A stretch of DNA of 64,000 bases from assembly GCA_027484315.1 (NCBI GenBank), contig JAIXTE010000022.1, forward strand, positions 1 through 64,000. Direction: 5' to 3'. Positions 26,403 through 35,674 of this stretch are shown in pieces. Source of the DNA: Burkholderiales bacterium. Lineage in GTDB: Bacteria > Pseudomonadota > Gammaproteobacteria > Burkholderiales > Burkholderiaceae_B. The translations under genes and the position numbers were made by a program. The notes beneath the pieces are model-generated. The model did not search any database. It worked only from the letters and a program-made list of their open reading frames with translations, and had not been told where the DNA came from. Numbering within the stretch: position 1 is the first letter of the stretch; each line of letters starts with the position of its first letter.

Positions 26403-27644
26403 ATGCGCATAGAACTTCGCGACCCCCTCACCCTGCCTTGCGGCGCAACCCTGCCCAACCGACTGGTCAAAGCGGCCATGAGTGAAGCCTTGGGTACACG
26501 GGACAACCGGGTGACTCCTCAACTGGTGCGCGTGTACCAACGATGGACTGCGGGTGGCATTGGCTTGAATATAACCGGGAATGTGATGATCGACCGCCGC
26601 GCACGTGCAGAGCCCGGCAACGTCGTGATTGAAGACGACCGCGACATGCCCATGCTGCAGCAATGGGCCAAGGCCGGCCAGGCGAAGGGAAGCAAAATCT
26701 GGGTTCAAATCAACCACCCCGGCAAGCAATGCCCCAAAGGCATGAACAAGGAAACCGTATCCCCCTCGGCCGTGCCCTTCCACAAAAGCCTGCAAATGAT
26801 GTTCGCTACACCCCGCGAACTCACTGAAACCGAAATTCTTGACTTGATCGCCCGCTGGGGCCGCACCGCCAAAGTGTGCAAGCAAGCCGGTTTTGACGGT
26901 GTTCAAATTCACGGTGCGCACGGCTACCTGATCAGCCAGTTTCTAAGCCCACACAGCAACCAGCGCACCGACCAATGGGGCGGCAACCCGGAAAACCGTC
27001 GCCGCTTTGTACTGGCCGTTTATGACGAGGTACGCAAGCAGGTTGGCCCCGACTTCCCTGTGGGCATCAAGCTGAATTCAGCCGACTTCCAGAAGGGCGG
27101 TTTTTCCGAAGAAGAATCACTGGCCGTGATCCAGGAACTGACTGCGCGCGGCATTGACTTGATCGAGGTATCGGGTGGCACCTACGAAGCCCCAGCCATG
27201 ACTGGCGCCACAGCCCAGCCCAAGAAAGAAAGCACGTTGAAGCGCGAAGCCTATTTCATGGACTTCACCGAAAAAGTACGCGCAGTATGCAAGGTTCCCT
27301 TGATGCTGACAGGCGGTTTTCGCACCGTGGGCGGCATGAAAGAAGCACTGAACAGCGGCGCTGTGGACTTGATTGGCCTGGCCCGATCCATCGCAATTGA
27401 ACCCGATTTGCCCAACCGCCTGCTGGACAACAAGGAGGCCCTGCACCCAGTCAAGCCATTGATTACCGGGGTGAAGGCAGTTGACCGCACCGGTCTGCTT
27501 GAAATTCAATGGTACACCCGGCAAATTCACCGCATGGGCAAAGGCAAAAACCCAGTCCCGAACGAGGGAGCCATCAAAGTGCTGTTTTTCTATATGCTTG
27601 AAAGCAGCTGGGGCCTGTTCAAGGCCCGCAAGTTAAGGGCGTAA
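26403..27644 (+). CDS. NADH:flavin oxidoreductase, old yellow enzyme family
   Basis: A 413-residue FMN-dependent TIM-barrel enzyme. It shows NRLVKAAMSEALGT at the first strand, QINHPGKQCPKG, the HGAHGYLISQFLSP motif (substrate-binding His pair region), NPENRRRF and LTGGFRT plus DLIGLARSIAIEPDLPN near the FMN phosphate site. It probably reduces activated C=C bonds using NAD(P)H. It is about 40 residues longer than minimal OYE proteins, with a basic C-terminal tail. The cytochrome c gene follows 20 bases later. Confidence 0.93.
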   Translation: MRIELRDPLTLPCGATLPNRLVKAAMSEALGTRDNRVTPQLVRVYQRWTAGGIGLNITGNVMIDRRARAEPGNVVIEDDRDMPMLQQWAKAGQAKGSKIWVQINHPGKQCPKGMNKETVSPSAVPFHKSLQMMFATPRELTETEILDLIARWGRTAKVCKQAGFDGVQIHGAHGYLISQFLSPHSNQRTDQWGGNPENRRRFVLAVYDEVRKQVGPDFPVGIKLNSADFQKGGFSEEESLAVIQELTARGIDLIEVSGGTYEAPAMTGATAQPKKESTLKREAYFMDFTEKVRAVCKVPLMLTGGFRTVGGMKEALNSGAVDLIGLARSIAIEPDLPNRLLDNKEALHPVKPLITGVKAVDRTGLLEIQWYTRQIHRMGKGKNPVPNEGAIKVLFFYMLESSWGLFKARKLRA

Positions 27645-27664
27645 ATCAACCAGTTGGGGGCAAG

Positions 27665-28006
27665 ATGATTCGACACTGCATTCTGTTTCTTCTTGCCCTG
27701 GCGCCGTTCACAGCGTACGCGTTGGACGACGCCACAGTACTTGAACAAGGCCGAAAGTTGTTTCAAACCGACGCCGAACCGGCCTGCGCCATTTGCCACA
27801 CCTTGGCCGATGCGGGTTCCAAGGGCAAAATTGGCCCAGTGCTGGATGTATTGAAACCTAATGAAGAACGCGTGATGAATGCGTTGCGAAACGGCAAAGG
27901 GGGCATGCCCCCTTTCGTGGATCACCTGACCGCAGAGCAGATGAAAACGCTTGCCAGGTATGTGTCGACCGTAACAGGCGCTGAACCAGTGAAAGCCGCG
28001 CCTTAG
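27665..28006 (+). CDS. Small secreted cytochrome c
   Basis: A 113-residue protein with signal peptide MIRHCILFLLALAPFTAYA, one haem-attachment motif CAICH and a downstream GGMPPF that supplies the axial Met. This is a class I monohaem periplasmic electron carrier. It is close behind the old yellow enzyme gene, but the latter is cytosolic, so the pairing does not imply direct electron transfer. The donor and acceptor are unknown. Confidence 0.93.
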   Translation: MIRHCILFLLALAPFTAYALDDATVLEQGRKLFQTDAEPACAICHTLADAGSKGKIGPVLDVLKPNEERVMNALRNGKGGMPPFVDHLTAEQMKTLARYVSTVTGAEPVKAAP

Positions 28007-28033
28007 CGCTTGCCGATCGCCAGTTTCTGAAAC

Positions 28034-28792
28034 TCAGTTTTTGTAATCAGGTTGCTCACGATCCAGCTTGCGCAACAGGGCTGGCCAGGCAATGTTGCCG
28101 CCAAGGCCACGGGTTACCTGTGCCGCGGCCGCCTTGATGCCGTTGACAATCGGTTGGGCAATCGGAATCAGGGTTGCTCCACCTGATTGCGCAGCAATTT
28201 GCACCTCGCAAGCCCGCTGCAAGATAAACATGTTTAAAAAGGCATCGGCCACAGTGGGGCCGCAAGTCAGCAAGCCATGGTTGCGCAGAATCAGGGAATT
28301 CGCCTCGCCCAGATCAGCCTGCAAGCGCGACTTCTCATCTTCACGCAGGGCCAAACCTTCATAGTCGTGATAAGCCAAACCCGCCAATGGAAAGAGCGAC
28401 TGCTGGGAAATGGGCAACAGGCCCTGTTCCTGCGTGGACACGGCCACACCCGCCACAGTGTGGGTGTGCATCACGCAATGCGCGTCGTGGCGTACTGCAT
28501 GCACGGCACTGTGAATGGTGAAGCCCGCCGGGTTCACATCGTGGGGGCTGTTGTCCACCTTCTCGCAATTCATGTTCACCTTCACCAGGCTGCTGGCCGT
28601 GATTTCCTCGAACATGAAGCCATAGGGGTTGATCAGGAAATGCCCATCTTCATTGGGCACGCGCGCTGAAATGTGGGTGAACACCAGGTCGTCCCACTTG
28701 TGCATGGCAACCAGTCGGTACGCCGCGGCCAAGTCGACACGGGCGTGCCATTCCAGGGGGGACATATGGGCGGGCGTATTGCTTGAATTCAT
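28034..28792 (-). CDS. Class II aldolase/adducin family protein
   Basis: A 252-residue protein with the class II aldolase fold: FTHISARVPNEDGHFLINPYG, then HTHTVAG (zinc-binding His pair) and LILRNHGLLTCG (third metal His). Bacterial members include fuculose-phosphate aldolase-like enzymes and decarboxylases; this subgroup, related to adducin-head proteins, has no certain substrate. The start at 28792 follows AAAGGAGA at a good distance; the longer frame to 28903 has no such site. Confidence 0.92.
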   Translation of the reverse strand: MNSSNTPAHMSPLEWHARVDLAAAYRLVAMHKWDDLVFTHISARVPNEDGHFLINPYGFMFEEITASSLVKVNMNCEKVDNSPHDVNPAGFTIHSAVHAVRHDAHCVMHTHTVAGVAVSTQEQGLLPISQQSLFPLAGLAYHDYEGLALREDEKSRLQADLGEANSLILRNHGLLTCGPTVADAFLNMFILQRACEVQIAAQSGGATLIPIAQPIVNGIKAAAAQVTRGLGGNIAWPALLRKLDREQPDYKN

Positions 28793-28941
28793 GGTGGTCT
28801 CCTTTGCTGCGTTTTTGATTGTACTTTTTCTGAAGTGTATCAGCGCAATCAGCTTTGCTTGTGCAAAACACTTGAAATTGGACCGGATCGAAGGCAAGCT
28901 CACATTACAAAATCAAAGCGAAATGCCGGAGACTGTAATAC

Positions 28942-29634
28942 ATGCACGCCAAGGTCAAAACACCCACACCCGCTGAAACGGTCGATCCTGCTGTCCGCAC
29001 GGTTCGGGCCAACTACCGCGCAGAATTTATTTCAGCCCGTTACAACGGCCATTTGCACCTGGCCATGACAATGACGTTGGGTTTGGGCGTCATCGCCCTG
29101 TGTGTGTATTGGCTGAAATCGCCCAGCCTGCTGGAATGGCTGACCATACCCGCCACCTTTCTATATGCCAATTTTGCCGAATGGGCTGGCCACAAATACG
29201 CCATGCACCGCCCCGTAAAAGGACTTGGCTTTGTGTACAAACGGCATTCCTTGCAGCACCACAAGTTTTTCACCGACACCCACATGGAAATTGACAGCAA
29301 CATGGACTTCAAGGCCGTGCTGTTTCCAATCGCGATTGTAGGCTTTTTCGTGCTGGCTTTTTTTGTGCCCATGGGCCTGTTGGTGGCCTGGCTGTTCAAT
29401 GAAAACGTGGCCCTATTGCTGGTTGCAACCGGCATGGCCTACTACTTGAACTACGAACTGCTGCACCTTTCCTACCACCTCAAGGAAGACCACTGGGTGC
29501 ACCGCATTCCCGGGTTTACACGGTTTGCCCGATTGCACACCACACACCACGACCATCGCATCATGGCGCACAAGAATTTCAATATCACTTATCCGATCAT
29601 GGATTGGTTGATGGGGACGTGGGATAGAAGGTGA
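28942..29634 (+). CDS. Fatty acid hydroxylase / sterol desaturase superfamily membrane protein
   Basis: A 230-residue integral membrane di-iron enzyme. The histidine boxes are HKYAMH, HSLQHHKFF, HLSYH and HTTHHDHRIM, in the order and spacing of the superfamily. Four hydrophobic segments surround them. The substrate is probably a lipid or carotenoid-like molecule; the exact reaction cannot be assigned. It is divergent from the class II aldolase gene. Confidence 0.9.
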   Translation: MHAKVKTPTPAETVDPAVRTVRANYRAEFISARYNGHLHLAMTMTLGLGVIALCVYWLKSPSLLEWLTIPATFLYANFAEWAGHKYAMHRPVKGLGFVYKRHSLQHHKFFTDTHMEIDSNMDFKAVLFPIAIVGFFVLAFFVPMGLLVAWLFNENVALLLVATGMAYYLNYELLHLSYHLKEDHWVHRIPGFTRFARLHTTHHDHRIMAHKNFNITYPIMDWLMGTWDRR

Positions 29635-29847
29635 TTAATCGGCGTTGCGCCAAACGGAAAACCTTAATAAAGCACCTTGGGTTCCGGGGCTTTCCAGCGG
29701 TACAAATGCAATCCGATTCCCGACCATCCTTAAGTAGAAAAAGCTGGAAAAGAGTTCACCCGCTCACCACAGACCCCACCCCCCGATTGCGGTCCGCAAC
29801 TTTCATCTGCAACCATTGTTGTTTGACTCTCTTCACAGAGCAAGACA

Positions 29848-32814
29848 ATGGTCCATTCCCCAACTCATTTGCATTTGCCCAGAATAGCCACTGCAAGCGC
29901 ACAACATCAAGCCCTTCCAACCACTAATTCCTGGAATTTCGTGGAAGCGAGAGAGGGTTGGCAGTCATGTCTCAGATCTGACAAAGCCAACTTCAAATTG
30001 GATGAATACCCGTGTGAAGCACATATTCAGCAAATGCTGGATGAACTGGGCAGTGGCGATTTGACAAAAAGCGCATACACAAAGACTGCCAAAGATTTAC
30101 TTTACATGGCGCAATGCCTGCTGGCTGAAGAAGGTTGCACCGCCCATGGCCCATACACATTCAAGGGGGAAACCAAGCACTTGAATGCCTTGCAACTGAT
30201 TGGTTTCAGTGCAACCCTGAACAATGGGCAATCGCAGCCCACGCCCGTTGGCATTGAAACGGCCTGGAATGCGCTGGGGGAACGTGTAACTGTACAAGCT
30301 GATCAATTGGCTGAACAATTAAAAAAAGTTGCAGAGGGGCCAGGCACCTACCGCGACAGCACACAGCCCCTTAGCCCCAGGGAACAGAGCATGGCCAAAG
30401 CCGTGATAAACAGTTTTCCTGCCGACGTGCGGCAAAAATTTGGACACATTGATGCACATCTGATAGGCCGCCCTTCATACAGATCAGCGATGGAAAAAGC
30501 AGCCATCCAGCAAAGTCTTCCAGAAGCACTCCAACAGGTTTACGGCGCTGCCCGGTCTTGCCCGGGGATACGAACGGCCATGACAAACCAACCCTCCGTG
30601 GCCTATGCCCTGCTGTTTCCCGGCCATCAAATCGCTCCAGCCACTGCACCGGCCGATTATGCTGCACAAATGGTCAAGAAAATTGTACCCAAGGAGTTGT
30701 TCAACCCAACCCGCACGCCCCCTGCACCAGGCAACGGCCTGTCATTTTTAGACAAAGCACTGCCAATCCTATTTTTAAACATGAAGGGACTGGGCTCTCA
30801 AAATACAGTACAGGTTCCATCGTGCTTCGAGATACCCTGCCCTGAACATTCCACCGTCAAAATCGGTGGCATGGACTCCGGTGTACATGCCAATGTCATC
30901 AGTCAGACTGGCCCCGGGGCCTTGATCGCAGCCATGCAACCTGTAACAGCCGAAAGAGGATGCAGAATCAGCCCCGCCAACCTCACGCGCGAAGAGCAAA
31001 CCCATGTCGCCAACTTCCTGCGCATGGTCGCAAGCCAGGAGAAACCGGCCGTGCTGGATCTTCGATCAGAAGATGATCTTGATCACGGCAAGGGTTTTGA
31101 CTATTGTCCACGAGAGATGAATCAAAACTATCAATTTGGCGAGGTTTCGATCACTACAACCCACATTGAAACCTTGGAATCAGGCCTTCGCCAACTCACT
31201 GTGCAAATCGGTATAGGGCAGCACCCCCCGGTGGAATTGAAGGTCGCCCGGTTCAGGGAGTGGCCGGACCATGATGTCGTTAGCCCTGCCACATTGAGAA
31301 TGCTGGGTCAGCATGTGTGCCAAGAAAAGCAATCTGACGCATCTGTCATCACGCACTGCTGGGCGGGTGTGGGTCGCACAGGGACAGTTCTTGCGTATGC
31401 CCGGCTGTATCAGAAACTGATCAACGAAAGCGGTGCGAAACAGCTTTACACGCCTGAAAATCCCGCAGAACCAAACGCTCAGAAACTTATCGAGCAACTT
31501 GTTACGGAAGTGCTCAACGGCCGCGTACAACGTGGGCCGCAATTTGTCGAAAACCGCGCACAGTTCAAATTGTTGGGTAAAACAATTCTTGAAGACGTGC
31601 AGAAATGGAATGAAGAAACAGCACACTGTGAAACCGACAACCGTTCAGACTGCGGATCAAGTTCAGCATTCACTGTTGTTTCAGCGACCGCGTCCCTGAC
31701 CACGCAAGATCCGGGTGACGTTTCTTCATCCGATATTACGCCAATCCCATATCAATCTTCTTTACCCGAAATTACGCCTTCCATAAATCAATCTTCTGTA
31801 CCTGAAATTACGCCAGCCCCAGATCAACCTCCAACGCCAAAGATTACTCCCCCACAGGCAACAACCGCCAGGCGGAAACCAAAATCCTCATCAGAGCCCT
31901 ACCCCTGGCTGCAACACGCGGCACTGCAAGTGCCCAATGTGGTGGAACGGTCATCAAATGTTGCATTGCATGCCAACCGCATACAACTGATTCCAACACA
32001 CACGTTCCACATTGCACAGGAACCGAAAAATGCGCAGGCAAAATGGCAACACCTACACAGTGTGTTTGACAAAGGTTGCGATGTGCTTGAATTCGTTTCT
32101 GACCCCAATCGCTTGGCACATCAGTGCAGCAGCCCCCTGTCAAAAGGCTTCAGCATTTTAAGCCCGCTTGTGCTTGATGCTTTTAGAAACCCAGCCAGGC
32201 ACGGCGGTAAGCCACGAATTTTAATTGGCAATTTTCGGATCAATGACATTCGCCGTGTGATGACAAGCACCCACAAAAAAGGATGTGCTGTCCATGTTTA
32301 CCAATTTGATGTAACCGACACAGAAAGCAAAGTTGAAAAGTCCATTCGCCACGTACAAATGTTCAGTGAGTTCAAAGACAACCGCTTTACAAAAGACCGG
32401 TTGAAGTTGATGCTTGGGCTCGCCGACAAATGCGAGCTCAACCACCAGGACCTTTGGCTAAGCAGTGCGGCTGGCATTGGACGCCCCTCTGCCTGGTTAA
32501 TGGCGCGACACATTTCCCATGCGGTTGGCAACAAGCAAATGACCCATGGCAACTATCGGCAAATGATCGACAACTTGATCAACACGGGTCGAGAACAGCG
32601 CAGCCCACACTTTGTTCACACCAGCGCGCAGAAAGAAGCGCTGATTCAGCTGGCCGAGGATCTGTTGAAAAAGAAGGCTGGCAACACAATGCCCGAACAG
32701 GCCCCCAAGCGCCGAGCCTATCCAAAAAAATCGTCTCTTTTTGGCATGCATGTCTATTCATTCAATGACTTGCTGAAGTGGATCAAGGCACGCCTGAAAC
32801 CTGCCAAAACCTGA
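29848..32814 (+). CDS. Tandem protein tyrosine phosphatase with active D1 and pseudophosphatase D2
   Basis: A 988-residue protein without signal peptide or membrane helix. Residues about 1-330 are helical and unrecognised. D1 (about 340-590) has the general-acid loop WPD (472-474, in REWPDHDVVS), the catalytic P-loop HCWAGVGRTGT with C504 and R510, and a Q-loop-like RGPQFVENRAQ: a complete eukaryote-like tyrosine phosphatase. A Pro/Ser/Thr linker with a 12-residue tandem repeat follows. D2 (about 690-960) copies the same landmarks, but the P-loop reads SSAAGIGRPS, with Ser873 replacing Cys and R879 kept, and the acid loop reads FKD (842-844). D2 should be inactive. The basic C-terminal tail and Ser/Thr/Ala/His-rich N terminus would fit a secreted effector, but no secretion genes are adjacent. 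The start is ATG with a weak ribosome binding site. Confidence 0.88.
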   Translation: MVHSPTHLHLPRIATASAQHQALPTTNSWNFVEAREGWQSCLRSDKANFKLDEYPCEAHIQQMLDELGSGDLTKSAYTKTAKDLLYMAQCLLAEEGCTAHGPYTFKGETKHLNALQLIGFSATLNNGQSQPTPVGIETAWNALGERVTVQADQLAEQLKKVAEGPGTYRDSTQPLSPREQSMAKAVINSFPADVRQKFGHIDAHLIGRPSYRSAMEKAAIQQSLPEALQQVYGAARSCPGIRTAMTNQPSVAYALLFPGHQIAPATAPADYAAQMVKKIVPKELFNPTRTPPAPGNGLSFLDKALPILFLNMKGLGSQNTVQVPSCFEIPCPEHSTVKIGGMDSGVHANVISQTGPGALIAAMQPVTAERGCRISPANLTREEQTHVANFLRMVASQEKPAVLDLRSEDDLDHGKGFDYCPREMNQNYQFGEVSITTTHIETLESGLRQLTVQIGIGQHPPVELKVARFREWPDHDVVSPATLRMLGQHVCQEKQSDASVITHCWAGVGRTGTVLAYARLYQKLINESGAKQLYTPENPAEPNAQKLIEQLVTEVLNGRVQRGPQFVENRAQFKLLGKTILEDVQKWNEETAHCETDNRSDCGSSSAFTVVSATASLTTQDPGDVSSSDITPIPYQSSLPEITPSINQSSVPEITPAPDQPPTPKITPPQATTARRKPKSSSEPYPWLQHAALQVPNVVERSSNVALHANRIQLIPTHTFHIAQEPKNAQAKWQHLHSVFDKGCDVLEFVSDPNRLAHQCSSPLSKGFSILSPLVLDAFRNPARHGGKPRILIGNFRINDIRRVMTSTHKKGCAVHVYQFDVTDTESKVEKSIRHVQMFSEFKDNRFTKDRLKLMLGLADKCELNHQDLWLSSAAGIGRPSAWLMARHISHAVGNKQMTHGNYRQMIDNLINTGREQRSPHFVHTSAQKEALIQLAEDLLKKKAGNTMPEQAPKRRAYPKKSSLFGMHVYSFNDLLKWIKARLKPAKT
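31735..31854 (+). repeat. 36-bp in-frame tandem repeat in the phosphatase linker
   Basis: Copies begin at 31735, 31771, 31807 and (partial) 31843, each coding a 12-residue unit starting ITP: ITPIPYQSSLPE, ITPSINQSSVPE, ITPAPDQPPTPK. The period is a multiple of three, so copy-number change would only lengthen or shorten the spacer between the two phosphatase domains. Confidence 0.9.
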
Positions 32815-32823
32815 GCAATTGAA

Positions 32824-32849
32824 TTGTCCCCGCCTTGCAGCGGGGACAA
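32824..32849. terminator. Perfect stem-loop between convergent genes, probable terminator
   Basis: Ten-base arms TTGTCCCCGC and GCGGGGACAA around a 6-base loop, placed between the phosphatase and peroxidase stop codons. There is no T-run on either side, so it is either a weak intrinsic terminator or a transcript-end stabilising hairpin. Confidence 0.6.
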
Positions 32850-32872
32850 CCGGCGCCCACTGAGAAACGCAG

Positions 32873-34363
32873 TTAAAGCTCCGTCACCACCCCAGCCTGT
32901 GTCAACAAATCCACCATGGTGAACTGCCCATGCTTCTTGCCAAACACCGGCGTCCAATCCGGGTCTTGCGACAGGTACGATGTTTTGTCCCCTTGCAGCA
33001 AACCAATCATGACTTCACCCACAATTCGTCCGCCCACGGGCCCCAAGTGTTTCCCGTCAGCCGTTACATCCGCCTCCTTCAGGCAGTAATACCAAAGCGG
33101 TGTCCGTTTGTGCAAATTGTAAGGTTTCAGTTCAGCCAACTCTTCCTCGGGCAGCGCTTCAATTTCCATGGCCGCTGCAACCCGCTGGCCGGAAGGCACT
33201 TTGAATGTCAGGTGCCGCAACAGGTTCAGCTGCGCCAATGACTGTGGCCCACCTGGCGGCAAACCTGGAAGGTCAAACATCACAGTGGAAATTCGGGTGT
33301 CAATCCGCTTGTTCTGGCGCGCCTTGTTGTCGCCGAAATCGAAGAAGGTTTGCCAATCAATAAAGCGGTGTGGTGCCCGCGTGCCGCCACGCATGTCAAT
33401 GGTGACCGGGTTCACCGCCAAGTTGTCATTGAAGAACAGCGCAAACAAATCCGGGTCCGATCCCTTGCCAAAATTAACCCGGTAACTGGGTCGCACCTGC
33501 GAATGACCGAATCGGTACGCAGCCACCGAAAACTCCACGGGAATGTATGGCGCATTGCGCCATTTGTAGAATTTTCGGCCCTTGGTCAAAATGTCGGTCA
33601 CCAAGCTTTTACCAATGGTTTTGGGCAAAAACTCGTTGAGAATGATCCACTGGTAATGCCAACGCGTCAGGCGCTGTGCCTCAAGAAAAACTTCGGTCGG
33701 GTTGCTCAAACCCACCTCATTTTTCATGTGCACAACCACCTTGTTGTGAAACTTCAGAAACGCCACTTGCAGTTGCGACAACACCAGGTTTTCATCATTA
33801 CGAGGGTCGCCAATCAGGGGCGTACCCTGGCTGTTCCGAGGCAAGTCAAACTTGTTCGAGCCATCCCGACAAAGCAGTTCGGCACCCGGGTTCGGCTCCA
33901 CAAGCAGGGTGGTCAAGCCAAAATCAACGGTTTGGTCAAACAGGTACGGCGAGCCACCGGGGCCCAAGCCATACACACTGTCCAGCCCAAAGGTGGGAAT
34001 GCGGAAATTCTGGATCATCTCCGGGTCCACCTGCTGCTCCAGGCTCGACGTGATGTCCAGCGTCATGTCGTGATCCAGAAACTGCCCCAGAAAAGTCATG
34101 CCCGCCGTTAAGTCAGGGTTGTCCGGATTATTGGCCAGCAGGGGCTGCTGAAGAATCAGGTTTTGTGGAGCCTGGGTCAAATCGTCTTTCGCATCCATCA
34201 CACCATTGCGCTCGCCAATCTTCAGCAATGCGGCACGCAAGGCCGGGCTGTCAGATGAAAACGCAGGCAGGTTGGGAAACAAGCGGCCAAATTTGCCCTG
34301 CTCATAAAATGTGGATGAGGGGGGCGCATCGCCAGAGCGATAAACATTGCCGTGGTGGGACAT
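32873..34363 (-). CDS. Animal-type haem peroxidase family protein
   Basis: A 496-residue protein of the peroxidase-cyclooxygenase superfamily. The distal site is FLGQFLDHDMTLD, with the calcium-binding Asp and catalytic His98. GDPRNDENLVLSQLQ corresponds to the conserved GDxRxxE region with the catalytic Arg. The proximal haem His lies in AAYRFGHSQVRPSY. No signal peptide is visible. Bacterial members oxidise halides, phenols or lipids with peroxide; the substrate is unknown here. The start at 34363 has AGGAG 7-8 bases upstream; the longer frame to 34465 has none. Confidence 0.93.
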   Translation of the reverse strand: MSHHGNVYRSGDAPPSSTFYEQGKFGRLFPNLPAFSSDSPALRAALLKIGERNGVMDAKDDLTQAPQNLILQQPLLANNPDNPDLTAGMTFLGQFLDHDMTLDITSSLEQQVDPEMIQNFRIPTFGLDSVYGLGPGGSPYLFDQTVDFGLTTLLVEPNPGAELLCRDGSNKFDLPRNSQGTPLIGDPRNDENLVLSQLQVAFLKFHNKVVVHMKNEVGLSNPTEVFLEAQRLTRWHYQWIILNEFLPKTIGKSLVTDILTKGRKFYKWRNAPYIPVEFSVAAYRFGHSQVRPSYRVNFGKGSDPDLFALFFNDNLAVNPVTIDMRGGTRAPHRFIDWQTFFDFGDNKARQNKRIDTRISTVMFDLPGLPPGGPQSLAQLNLLRHLTFKVPSGQRVAAAMEIEALPEEELAELKPYNLHKRTPLWYYCLKEADVTADGKHLGPVGGRIVGEVMIGLLQGDKTSYLSQDPDWTPVFGKKHGQFTMVDLLTQAGVVTEL

Positions 34364-34475
34364 GGAATTCTCCTGATTGTTATTGGCATGAAAATAAGCA
34401 ACTGAACAGTCTGAAAAAATTAGCAGGTCTGCCCGTTTACCGCCTTCAACACCTTCCCTGTGCACAAGCAGCCAT

Positions 34476-34489
34476 CCCGCATATGCGGG
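34476..34489. promoter_or_regulatory. Perfect 14-base palindrome in the peroxidase/methyltransferase divergent gap
   Basis: CCCGCATATGCGGG is self-complementary and sits in the 240-base region between two divergent genes. It could be a repressor site for either gene. The rest of the gap shows no feature I can name. Confidence 0.4.
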
Positions 34490-34603
34490 GGGCCACTCAA
34501 ACTCGGATCAAGATAAGCGCCTGTTTTCCATTGCTTTTTAGCCCCTTGAGGCCAACAAGTCGTGAGTAGACTGATTTTCATCGATACCCACCAGGGGCGC
34601 ACC

Positions 34604-35671
34604 ATGAAACAACTCAGCCTGAAAGCACACGCCGCCGCATTTCATGCGGAATTTTTTGGCAACACCACGCAAAAACGCTATGTGCTGGGTATCAACGAGT
34701 TTGCAGATGCGGTGGCCAACAAGGCCAAGCTCAACGGCTTTATTGACGAATACACCACCGCTACGGAATACCGTGGCATACCCATTGTGAAGTTAAGTGA
34801 TGTGCCCGCAGGCAGCATGGTGATTTCCACCGTGACGCAAGCCCGACCCAAAACCGCGATGAACAAACTGCTGGAATTGAAGGGTGTGTTGTCGATGGAT
34901 TACTTTGCTGTGGCCGACGCCAGCCACTTTCAGTTGCCGCAGGTTCCAGCATTGGCAGAGACCCAAAAGGAATATGCAGCGCACTCCGAGAAATTCGAAT
35001 GGGTTCGAGAACTGTTTGCAGATCAGGAATCGCGTGAAGTGTTCAACCGTATCATGGAGTTTCGCTTGAACGCCAACCTGCGCGCCATGCGATTTTTCAA
35101 CTGCACCGCCGACCATCAATATTTCGAACCCTTCGTGAAATTGATACCCGGTGAAGTGTTTGTGGATGGTGGTGGATTTGATGATTACACCAGCGAGGAA
35201 TTCATGACCCGCTGCCCACAATACCAGCGCGTACACTTTTTCGAACCCACAAACAGCAAGTTGGACGCAGCCAAAACCCGGTTGGCCGCGCACCGCGACA
35301 TTGAATTTCATCCCCTGGGACTGTTTGAATCGAAACAGACTTTGTTGTGTGATGCGAGCACTGGTTCTGTCTGCAAAGTATCAAAAAATGGCAGCGTGAA
35401 TATTGACGTGGACTCGCTGGACAACTGTGTCACCGAGTCAGTCAGCTTCATCAAGCTGGATTTGGAAGGCACGTTGTCCAAGGCACTGGTAGGCATGAAG
35501 TGGCACATTCAGGAAGATCACCCCAAGCTGGTCGTGGCTGTACACCACGACCCTGCGCATTTCTGGCAAGTGCCCGAACTTGTTCTGGGCGTGCGAGACG
35601 ACTACAAGGTGTATTTGCGCCATTACAGCGAAGGCTGGACCAAAACCGTGATGTTTTTTATACCAGTCTAA
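34604..35671 (+). CDS. FkbM family methyltransferase
   Basis: A 355-residue protein. The C-terminal two thirds carry a SAM-dependent Rossmann fold: GEVFVDGGGFDDYTSEEF (motif I region), VHFFEPTNSKLDAAKTRL, and SFIKLDLEGTLSKALVGM, which is the FkbM signature (usually IKIDVEG). HPKLVVAVHHDPAHFWQVP and a C-terminal tail ending in LRHYSEG are also typical. The N-terminal 130 residues resemble a nucleotide/NAD-binding fold that accompanies FkbM domains in sugar-modifying enzymes. It is likely an O-methyltransferase acting on a glycan, but no glycan cluster surrounds it. The start at 34604 has AGGGGC upstream; GTG 34562 is an alternative. Confidence 0.85.
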   Translation: MKQLSLKAHAAAFHAEFFGNTTQKRYVLGINEFADAVANKAKLNGFIDEYTTATEYRGIPIVKLSDVPAGSMVISTVTQARPKTAMNKLLELKGVLSMDYFAVADASHFQLPQVPALAETQKEYAAHSEKFEWVRELFADQESREVFNRIMEFRLNANLRAMRFFNCTADHQYFEPFVKLIPGEVFVDGGGFDDYTSEEFMTRCPQYQRVHFFEPTNSKLDAAKTRLAAHRDIEFHPLGLFESKQTLLCDASTGSVCKVSKNGSVNIDVDSLDNCVTESVSFIKLDLEGTLSKALVGMKWHIQEDHPKLVVAVHHDPAHFWQVPELVLGVRDDYKVYLRHYSEGWTKTVMFFIPV

Positions 35672-35674
35672 AAT

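Noticed and set aside
33350-34111. 253-residue antisense frame inside the haem peroxidase gene
   Set aside because: Shadow frame; the opposite strand has full peroxidase motifs.
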